A DNA stretch of 20,078 bases from JAJXWB01 sp047605445. GTDB lineage: Bacteria > Pseudomonadota > Alphaproteobacteria > Rhizobiales > Beijerinckiaceae. This document shows, one piece after another, positions 14,600 through 20,078 of the stretch. The stretch lies in NCBI GenBank assembly GCA_047605445.1, contig JASGFP010000077.1, positions 1 through 20,078 of the forward strand. The letters are read 5' to 3'. Under the pieces are notes generated by a model. That model was not told where the DNA came from. It made no database searches and saw nothing but the letters and a program-made list of their open reading frames with translations. Position numbers and translations under genes: made by a program. Position 1 is the stretch's first letter, and the number at the start of each line of letters is the position of its first letter.

Positions 14600-15696
14600 T
14601 GGGGGCGGGGCTTCAGGCGCGCTTTCGCGGGAACATCGGCGCCTTCATGCTCGACGCCGATTTCACGGCGCCTGCGCCCGGCGTCACGGCTCTGTTCGGC
14701 CCCTCGGGCTGCGGCAAGACGAGCGTGCTGCGCTGCCTTGCCGGCCTCACGCGCATCGCCGACGGATCCTGCGCCATCGGCGGCGAGATCTGGCAAGACG
14801 GCGCGCAATTCGTGGCCACGCATCGCCGCGCCATCGGCTATGTCTTTCAGGAGGCGAGCCTGTTTCCACACATGTCGGTCGCGCGAAATCTGCTCTACGG
14901 CGCGCCGAAAGAGCCCGCGTCGCGCGCCATCGGTTATGACGAGGTGATCGACCTCTTCGGGCTCGCACGCCTGCTCGGCCGTTCGCCGGGCCATCTGTCA
15001 GGCGGCGAACGCCAGCGTGTCGCGCTCGGCCGCGCGCTGCTCAGCCAGCCGCGCCTGCTCTTGATGGACGAGCCGCTGTCGGCGCTCGACGCCAGCGCCA
15101 AGGACGAGATCCTGCCTTACCTCGAAAGGCTGCACGCGCAGCTTGCGCTGCCCGTCGTCTATGTCACGCACGACATGCGCGAGGTCGAGCGTCTCGCCGA
15201 TCATCTCGTGCTGATGGAAAAGGGCCGTGTCGTCGCCGCGGGCCCGCTCGCCGACCTGCAGAGCGATCCCGCGCTGCCCTTCGCGCGCTCGCGCGAGGCT
15301 GCGGTGACGCTCGACGCTGTCGTGTGCGGGCATGATGCGCGCTACGGCCTGCTCGACCTCGAGGTCGACGGCGGTCGGTTTCTCACGCCTGCGCCGCCAT
15401 CCCCAATCGGCGAACGCCGCAGGCTGCGTGTGACGGCGGGCGACGTCAGCCTCGCCACGGCAACGCCCGGCCCCAGTTCCATCGTCAACATTCTTCGCGC
15501 GAAAATCCTGCACGCGCGCGTGACCGGCGAAGCGGAGATGATCGTCGTGCTCGCCCTCGGCGAGGACGGCGCCGGCGCGCGCCTGCTCGCGCGCGTCACA
15601 CGGCGCTCGTGGGAGTCGCTTCAGCTTGCCGGGAACATGCCCGTCTACGCGCAGGTCAAGGGCGTTGCGCTCGCGCGGGGCGGCGCGCCGGACTGA
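14599..15696 (+). CDS. modC: ModC, molybdate ABC transporter ATP-binding protein
   Basis: The protein has 365 residues. ATG 14599 overlaps the modB stop (ATGA), indicating coupling; a GTG one codon earlier is a possible alternative. The nucleotide-binding domain shows Walker A GPSGCGKTS (Lys40, Thr41), signature LSGGERQRVALGRAL (from residue 133), Walker B LLLMDEP (Asp157, Glu158) and the switch His191 in YVTHD. A C-terminal Mop/TOBE domain (about 290-360, opening SSIVNILRAKILHARVTG) is typical of ModC and probably binds oxyanion as a feedback sensor. It energises ModB. The gene ends two bases before the convergent cyclase-family gene, leaving no room for a separate terminator. Confidence 0.95.
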   Translation: MGAGLQARFRGNIGAFMLDADFTAPAPGVTALFGPSGCGKTSVLRCLAGLTRIADGSCAIGGEIWQDGAQFVATHRRAIGYVFQEASLFPHMSVARNLLYGAPKEPASRAIGYDEVIDLFGLARLLGRSPGHLSGGERQRVALGRALLSQPRLLLMDEPLSALDASAKDEILPYLERLHAQLALPVVYVTHDMREVERLADHLVLMEKGRVVAAGPLADLQSDPALPFARSREAAVTLDAVVCGHDARYGLLDLEVDGGRFLTPAPPSPIGERRRLRVTAGDVSLATATPGPSSIVNILRAKILHARVTGEAEMIVVLALGEDGAGARLLARVTRRSWESLQLAGNMPVYAQVKGVALARGGAPD

Positions 15697-15698
15697 AC

Positions 15699-16472
15699 TC
15701 AGCCGATGATCGCCACCGCCCGCGTCCAGCCGGCGGATGCGCGCTCGATCTTCACCGGGAAACACGAAACCGTGAATCCGGTCGCGGGCAACACTTCGAG
15801 ATTGTGCAGTTTCTCGATGTGGCAATAGCCGATGTGACGGCCGGCCTTGTGGCCTTCCCAGATCAGGCTGGCGTCATGCGTCTGCGCGAATTTCTTCGCC
15901 GTGTGCACAAAGGGCGCGTCCCAGCTCCAGCCGTCGATGCCGGTCAGCCGCACGCCGCGCTCCAGCAGATACATGGTCGCCTCGTAGCCCATGCCGCAGC
16001 CCGACGTCACATAATCGGCCTGTCCGTATTTCAGCCCCGCGCTGGTGTTCACCACCACGATGTCGAGCGGCTGCAACTCATGGCCGATGCGTTTCAGCTC
16101 CGCTTCCACGTCGGCGGCGGTGGCGACATAGCCGTCGGGCAGATGCCGGAAGTCGAGCTTCACGCCGGGCTGAAAGCACCATTCGAGCGGCACTTCGTCG
16201 ATCGTCCAGGCGCGCTGGCCGCGATTCATCGTGGGATGGAAATGCCACGGCGCGTCGAGATGGGTGCCGTTGTGGGTGGAGAGCTGAACGCGCTCGACCG
16301 CCCACCCTTCGCCGTCCGGCAGGTCTTCCGCCTTCAGGCCGGGGAAGTAGGGCAGGATCTGCGGCAGGCTCTGCTTGTGGGCGATATACTCGATCTTCGG
16401 ATCGAGGCCTGGCGGATCGGCGGGCACGTCGTTTTGCAGGGGAACGGAGAGATCGATGATCTGGCGCGGCAT
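15699..16472 (-). CDS. Cyclase-family (kynurenine formamidase-like) metal-dependent hydrolase
   Basis: The protein has 257 residues from ATG 16472, preceded by a perfect GGAGGAAAC. The diagnostic motif of the cyclase/formamidase superfamily, STHNGTHLDAPWHFHP, contains metal ligands His67, His71 and Asp73 plus His77. Further family landmarks are the opening IIDLSVPLQNDVP and GIDGWSWDAPF around residue 185. No signal peptide is seen, so it is cytoplasmic. Members hydrolyse amides or cyclic compounds such as N-formylkynurenine or isatin; no kynurenine-pathway neighbours are present, so the substrate is unknown. It is convergent with modC and 60 bases downstream of a TauE/SafE permease on the same strand, probably one transcript. 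Confidence 0.88.
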   Translation of the reverse strand: MPRQIIDLSVPLQNDVPADPPGLDPKIEYIAHKQSLPQILPYFPGLKAEDLPDGEGWAVERVQLSTHNGTHLDAPWHFHPTMNRGQRAWTIDEVPLEWCFQPGVKLDFRHLPDGYVATAADVEAELKRIGHELQPLDIVVVNTSAGLKYGQADYVTSGCGMGYEATMYLLERGVRLTGIDGWSWDAPFVHTAKKFAQTHDASLIWEGHKAGRHIGYCHIEKLHNLEVLPATGFTVSCFPVKIERASAGWTRAVAIIG

Positions 16473-16532
16473 GTTTCCTCCGTGGCGTTGTTTGCCGCGA
16501 GCCTAGCAGCATTCGCCCGCGTCGCCAGCGGG

Positions 16533-17288
16533 TCAGCGATGCAGCAGCGCGGAAACGGCGGGCGCGGCGCTCACGACCGCCATAGCGACGAGGCAGGCGA
16601 GCGCAATGCGGCGATAAGCCTGGTCGGAGCCGGCCGCAAACAGGCGGGAGCCGATCGTGTTGCCGATCCAGAAGCCCGGCAGCGACAACGCCGCCAGCAC
16701 GAGCGTGTCGCGGGTGATGAGGCCGAGCGCCAGCGCGCTCACAAGCCCGACGAAGATGGTGATCTGGAACACGATCAGCATAGAGGCGCGGATCGCTTCC
16801 CGGCTGAGCGGGGAGGACATGAAATAGGCGACCACCGGCGGTCCCGGTATGGAGGCGAGCCCGTTGAAAAGCCCGGCGACGAGGCCGTAGAGCGTGGCGC
16901 GCAGGGCGCCGAACGGCCTGCCGGTCTCGCCCGCCCGCGCGACGCCGAAGACCGCCGCCAGTGTGAAAAGGGCTATGGCGATCCGCGCGGCTTCGGCGGG
17001 AATGTGCTTGAGCAGATAGACGCCGGCGGGCGTGCCGAGCGCGGCGGCGATCGATATGCGCCGGATCGACGGCCAGTCGGCGGCCGTCATTGCGCGCCGC
17101 GCGCCGAAGACGCCGCCGACCGCCACCACGCACATGGCGACCGGCACCGCCCGGGCGGGCGCCATCAGCAGGCCGAGCATCGGCACGGCCGCAAGCGCGA
17201 AGCCGAAGCCGGTCAGTCCACGTAACACCGCCGCGGCGAAGACGATCGCCATTGTGCCGGCTGCGAGCGCCAGCGTAATGCCCGGCAT
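16533..17288 (-). CDS. TauE/SafE-family permease (putative anion/sulfite exporter)
   Basis: The protein has 251 residues and about seven or eight membrane helices. ATG 17288 is chosen because AAAGGAAA precedes it and the first helix follows (ITLALAAGTMAIVFAAAVLRG); reading further upstream adds a basic tail without a ribosome-binding site. The TauE/SafE hallmark LRGLTGFGFALAAVPML lies in the first repeat, and GLVAGLFNGLASIPGPPVVAYFM in the second, matching the two-repeat architecture of the family. Members export sulfite, sulfoacetate or related anions, or import organic acids. Beside a Sox locus, sulfite or sulfonate export is plausible but unproven. It shares a transcription direction with the cyclase gene and is divergent from mtnA. 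Confidence 0.88.
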   Translation of the reverse strand: MPGITLALAAGTMAIVFAAAVLRGLTGFGFALAAVPMLGLLMAPARAVPVAMCVVAVGGVFGARRAMTAADWPSIRRISIAAALGTPAGVYLLKHIPAEAARIAIALFTLAAVFGVARAGETGRPFGALRATLYGLVAGLFNGLASIPGPPVVAYFMSSPLSREAIRASMLIVFQITIFVGLVSALALGLITRDTLVLAALSLPGFWIGNTIGSRLFAAGSDQAYRRIALACLVAMAVVSAAPAVSALLHR

Positions 17289-17313
17289 GGAGCGTTTCCT
17301 TTTTCTGACATTT

Positions 17314-17342
17314 ACAAGCGCAGGCCTATGGGCCACAAGCGC
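17314..17342. promoter_or_regulatory. Direct repeat ACAAGCGC with 21-bp period in the tauE / mtnA divergent gap
   Basis: ACAAGCGC occurs at 17314-17321 and 17335-17342, exactly 21 bases apart (two helical turns), flanking AGGCCTATGGGCC, which itself has GGCC arms. The pair lies between the two divergent start codons and would face the same side of the DNA. This is consistent with a regulator dimer site controlling one or both genes. No regulator candidate is adjacent. Confidence 0.35.
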
Positions 17343-17376
17343 CGCGGCCGGCGTTGCGGCCGATACGGGTTCCACC

Positions 17377-18468
17377 ATGCGCATCGATGGACGCGACTAT
17401 CGCACGATCTGGCTCGACGCCGATGAGCGGCGCGTGCACGTCATCGACCAGACGCTGCTGCCCCACCGGCTGGAGACGCGCATTCTAGCGAGCAGCGACG
17501 AAGCCGCCCGCGCCATTGCTGTCATGATCGTGCGCGGCGCGCCGCTGATCGGCGTGACCGGCGCCTATGGCTTCGCGCTGGCGATGGCCGAGGATTCCAC
17601 CGATGCGGGTGTGAATGGCGCCTATGAAAAGCTGCTGGCGACGCGCCCCACCGCCTCCAACCTGCGCTGGGCGCTCGACCGCGTGCGCGCCGTCCTGCGC
17701 GCTGCGTCTCGCAGCGATCGCATTGCGTTGGCCTATGCGGAAGCCGCGCGGATCGCGGAGGAGGACGTGGCCGCCTGCGCCGCCATCGGCGATCACGGCG
17801 CGAAGGTCATTGCGGAAATGGCGGCGCGCAAAGGCCGCCGGCTGAACATCCTCACCCATTGCAACGCCGGCTGGCTCGCGGCGGTCGACTGGGGCACGGC
17901 GCTCGCGCCGATCTACAAGGCGGTGCGCGCGGGCGTGGACCTGCATGTGTGGGTGGACGAGACGCGCCCGCGCAACCAGGGCGCGAGCCTCACCGCTTTC
18001 GAACTGCTCGGCGAAGGTGTGGCCCATACGGTGATCGCCGACAATGCCGGCGGCCATCTGATGCAGCACGGGCTGGTCGACATGTGCATGGTCGGCTCCG
18101 ACCGCACGACGCGCACGGGCGACGTCTGCAACAAGATCGGCACCTATCTGAAAGCGCTCGCCGCGCACGACAATGGCGTGCCCTTCTACGCGGCGCTGCC
18201 GTCCTCCACGATCGACTGGCGCATATCTGATGGCGTGAAGGATATTCCCATCGAGCAGCGCAGCGCGCGCGAGGTGACGCATATCAGCGGGCGCGCAGCC
18301 GATGGCGCGATCGTCGAGATTCAACTGACGCCTGACGGCTCGCCCGCGCGCAACGACGCCTTCGACGTCACGCCCGCCCGGCTGGTGACGGGCATCGTCG
18401 CCGAGCGCGGCGTTTGCGCGGCGAGCGCGGAAGGATTGCAGGCGCTCTATCCCGATCTCGCGGCCTAG
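17377..18468 (+). CDS. mtnA: MtnA, S-methyl-5-thioribose-1-phosphate isomerase
   Basis: The protein has 363 residues. ATG 17377 (MRIDGRDYRTIWL) gives the normal family length; an in-frame ATG at 17287 would add an out-of-place hydrophobic segment to a cytoplasmic enzyme and is rejected. Motifs seen: IVRGAPLIGVTGAYG for phosphate binding, ILTHCNAGWLA with catalytic Cys162, and MVGSDRTTRTGDVCNKIGTY with catalytic Asp242. It converts 5-methylthioribose-1-phosphate to methylthioribulose-1-phosphate in methionine salvage. The related eIF2B-type ribose-1,5-bisphosphate isomerases lack this combined pattern. No other mtn gene is in the window. It overlaps the convergent prepilin peptidase gene by 4 bases. 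Confidence 0.96.
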   Translation: MRIDGRDYRTIWLDADERRVHVIDQTLLPHRLETRILASSDEAARAIAVMIVRGAPLIGVTGAYGFALAMAEDSTDAGVNGAYEKLLATRPTASNLRWALDRVRAVLRAASRSDRIALAYAEAARIAEEDVAACAAIGDHGAKVIAEMAARKGRRLNILTHCNAGWLAAVDWGTALAPIYKAVRAGVDLHVWVDETRPRNQGASLTAFELLGEGVAHTVIADNAGGHLMQHGLVDMCMVGSDRTTRTGDVCNKIGTYLKALAAHDNGVPFYAALPSSTIDWRISDGVKDIPIEQRSAREVTHISGRAADGAIVEIQLTPDGSPARNDAFDVTPARLVTGIVAERGVCAASAEGLQALYPDLAA

Positions 18469-19046
18469 CGCGCCGTCAGCGTCTCGATCAGCCAGGTCGC
18501 CCAGATCGCGGGCGCGAGAAACGCGCCGAACGGCAGGCGTTCGCTCCATTGCGGCGCGCGGCCCGACAGGCGCGGCGCGACGAGGAAGACGGCGAGCGCC
18601 GACAGCGCAGCGATTTCGATGGCGGCCGGCAGCAGGCTCCAGCCGACCCACGCGCCGCCGGCGAAGCCGAGTTTCACGTCGCCGAGCCCGAGCCCGTCGT
18701 GGCCGCGCGCCGCGCGATAGACGAAGCGCACGAGCAGCAGCACGCAGCCGAGCGCCGCGCCCCGCAGAAGCGCCTCGCCCGCAGCGCTCCACGCCTCGCC
18801 GGCATCGGAAGTTGCGGCCGCTTGCACGAGAGCCAGCGCAAGGATCGCCGCATTCATCCAGTCGGGAATGATCATCTCGCGCCAGTCGACGATCGCGACG
18901 GCCAGCGCCAGCGCGAACAGCGCGGCGCCGAACAGTCCGGCGACCTCGGGCGCGGCGGCGAAGCTGGCCGCGCAGCCGGCGACGAGCAGGGCGAGCGTCG
19001 CGAAGGGCAGGCGGGTTCCCGAGAGCGGCGGCCTTTCGCCGCTCAA
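18465..19046 (-). CDS. Short A24-family prepilin peptidase (GspO/CpaA-like)
   Basis: The protein has 193 residues with about six membrane helices. The start is TTG 19046, overlapping the secretin stop as TTGA; there is no Shine-Dalgarno and no ATG or GTG in the next 20 codons, so translation is probably coupled to the secretin gene. The two catalytic aspartates of GxGD-type aspartic peptidases are Asp54 in AIVDWREMIIPDW and Asp123 in GLGLGDVKLGF. The N-terminal methyltransferase domain with its cysteine tetrad found in full-length PilD/GspO is absent, as in CpaA/TadV-type enzymes. It would cleave the leader of type II secretion pseudopilins. Its position after a secretin supports a secretion role over a Tad pilus role. 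Confidence 0.85.
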   Translation of the reverse strand: MSGERPPLSGTRLPFATLALLVAGCAASFAAAPEVAGLFGAALFALALAVAIVDWREMIIPDWMNAAILALALVQAAATSDAGEAWSAAGEALLRGAALGCVLLLVRFVYRAARGHDGLGLGDVKLGFAGGAWVGWSLLPAAIEIAALSALAVFLVAPRLSGRAPQWSERLPFGAFLAPAIWATWLIETLTAR

Positions 19047-20078
19047 TGGATCAGGCGCGGCGTGCGCGCCGAGACGGCGCCGGGCGGCTCGTCGGACCGC
19101 ACGCGCGAACCCGTCATCTTCGCCCGCAGCTCGGAGGCGATGACCGAGGCCTCGACGGGGTCGCGGATGATCTGCGGCTTGATGAAGACGATCAACTCCG
19201 TCCGCTTGCCGCCCTTGGTCTGCTGGGTGAACAGGTCGCCGACGAGCGGCACCTGATCGAGTACGGGAATGCCGTTGCGCCCGCGCGAATAGCTGTCGCT
19301 GATGAGGCCGGCGAGCAGCACCGTCTGCCCGCTCACTACATTGATCGTGCTCTTCACCTTGCGCTCGGAGATCGTCGGCGTCAGCGTCTGCGTCGTGCCG
19401 TCGGCGTTCGGCACGGAACTGATCTCCTGCTCGACGTCGAGCGTTACGCTGCCGCTCGACGTGATGCGCGGCAGCACCCGCAGGATGATGCCGGTGTTCT
19501 TGTAGTCGACCGTGCTGACGACCGTGTTGCTGGTGCTGAGTACGGTGGCGTTGCCCGTCTGCACCGGCACCTGGTCGCCCACCTGCAGGGTGGCGGGCTG
19601 GTTGTCGACCACGACGAGAGAGGGATTGGAGAGCACCTTCACGTCGGTATAGCCGTGCAGGGCGTTGATGATGAGGCGCGGGTTCGCCTGCGAGCCGGCG
19701 AGGAAATTGAAGCCCGGGAAAGCCGAGGCGAGCGGCGCGGTGATCGCCGTGTTGACGAGCGAGCCGCGGTCCGCGTGGATGCCGACGTCGCTGCTCTGCA
19801 GGAAGAACTGGACGCCGTAGTTCAGCTTGTCGTTGAGCGTCACTTCCGCGATCGTCAGTTCGATCGCCACCTGGCCGCGCGGCCGGTCGAGCTGGATCAG
19901 CGCACGCTCTATCGTCTTGTAATTGGCCTGGTTGGCGTAGATCAGAATCGAATTGTTGGCGGTGTCGGCGGTGATCCGCACGCCCGGCAGCAGGGCGTTC
20001 TCGCTGTCGCCGCGCCCGCCCGATCGACCGAGCCCGCCGCCCAGACCTCCGCCGCCCAGACCTCCGCCGCCCAAGCCG
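19043..20078 (-). CDS. gspD: Type II secretion secretin (GspD), C-terminal part; 5' end beyond the window
   Basis: At least 345 codons are present and the frame is open at the right edge, so the N0-N2 domains and true start lie outside. Seen from the left of the fragment: a glycine-rich GGGGL loop, an N3-type domain (VRITADTANNSILIYANQAN, then IERALIQLDRPRGQVAIELT), then the secretin beta-barrel domain with VLSNPSLVVVDNQPATLQVG, ISERKVKSTINVVSGQTVLL, DQVPLVGDLF and the closing GGKRTELIVFIKPQII. These are the standard secretin landmarks; the order fits GspD better than PilQ or YscC. The C-terminal tail of about 35 residues after the barrel may bind a pilotin. The product is an outer-membrane channel. 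The stop overlaps the prepilin peptidase start. Confidence 0.92.
   Translation of the reverse strand, partial: GLGGGGLGGGGLGGGLGRSGGRGDSENALLPGVRITADTANNSILIYANQANYKTIERALIQLDRPRGQVAIELTIAEVTLNDKLNYGVQFFLQSSDVGIHADRGSLVNTAITAPLASAFPGFNFLAGSQANPRLIINALHGYTDVKVLSNPSLVVVDNQPATLQVGDQVPVQTGNATVLSTSNTVVSTVDYKNTGIILRVLPRITSSGSVTLDVEQEISSVPNADGTTQTLTPTISERKVKSTINVVSGQTVLLAGLISDSYSRGRNGIPVLDQVPLVGDLFTQQTKGGKRTELIVFIKPQIIRDPVEASVIASELRAKMTGSRVRSDEPPGAVSARTPRLIH
20041..20074. repeat. 15-bp tandem repeat encoding GGGGL in the secretin
   Basis: CCAGACCTCCGCCGC is repeated in tandem at 20041-20055 and 20056-20070, with a partial copy on either side. On the coding strand it encodes repeated Gly-Gly-Gly-Gly-Leu in the flexible loop before or within the N3 domain. 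Copy number probably varies between strains by slippage; the array may continue past the window. Confidence 0.7.

Noticed and set aside
15609..17225. A 538-codon plus-strand reading frame opposite the cyclase and TauE genes.
   Set aside because: It spans two unrelated minus-strand genes and their gap, is low-complexity in its second half, and lacks a ribosome-binding site.
17287..17376. An upstream in-frame extension of mtnA that resembles a signal peptide.
   Set aside because: MtnA is a cytoplasmic enzyme of about 360 residues; the hydrophobic extension overlaps the divergent tauE-like promoter region and start codon.

Overview
The window is about 20 kb of GC-rich DNA from an alphaproteobacterium, most likely of the order Rhizobiales/Hyphomicrobiales (a Beijerinckiaceae- or Starkeya-like lineage is a guess). 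The gene families, the tight ATGA-type overlaps and two intergenic repeat fragments of a kind common in that order suggest this. The dominant content is a nearly complete periplasmic thiosulfate-oxidation (Sox) locus. Coding density is very high. No gene-free stretch exceeds 300 bases; the largest gaps are 4007-4222, 7464-7651, 13696-13909 and the divergent 1454-1641. No tRNA, rRNA, CRISPR array, transposase or phage gene was seen.

Region 1 (1-1453, minus strand) is a two-gene unit encoding an exported two-domain rhodanese and a YeeE/YedE sulfur transporter that runs off the left edge. Region 2 (1642-4006, plus) is a TtrS/TtrR-like two-component system, divergent from region 1. An AT-rich operator-like site lies in the gap between them. 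Region 3 (4223-13695, plus) is the Sox locus: soxC-soxD-soxY-soxZ, then a 188-bp gap with a repeat fragment and a hairpin, then soxA-soxX-soxB, a periplasmic DsrE-like protein, a SoxT-type transporter, a small cytochrome c with an unusual CX3CH haem motif, and the metallo-beta-lactamase SoxH. Region 4 (13910-15696, plus) is modB-modC of a molybdate ABC transporter without a visible modA. Region 5 holds a cyclase-family hydrolase and a TauE/SafE permease (minus), divergent from mtnA (plus). Region 6 (18465-20078, minus) is the end of a type II secretion-like operon: the C-terminal part of a secretin followed by a short prepilin peptidase.

How it fits together: SoxAX would conjugate thiosulfate oxidatively to the C-terminal cysteine of SoxY in the SoxYZ carrier. 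SoxB hydrolyses the sulfonate as sulfate, and SoxCD oxidises the remaining sulfane sulfur, so the predicted outcome is complete oxidation without obligate sulfur globules. SoxC needs molybdenum cofactor, which makes the adjacent modBC functionally sensible. The rhodanese, DsrE-like protein, two YeeE/YedE-family proteins and the TauE permease probably move or export sulfur compounds, and the TtrSR-like pair probably senses a thionate and controls the locus. soxV, soxW, soxS and the ArsR-type regulator soxR are not in the window.

The best candidate for something under-described is the module downstream of soxB (DsrE-like, SoxT, CX3CH cytochrome, SoxH), and within it the cytochrome at 12357-12671.
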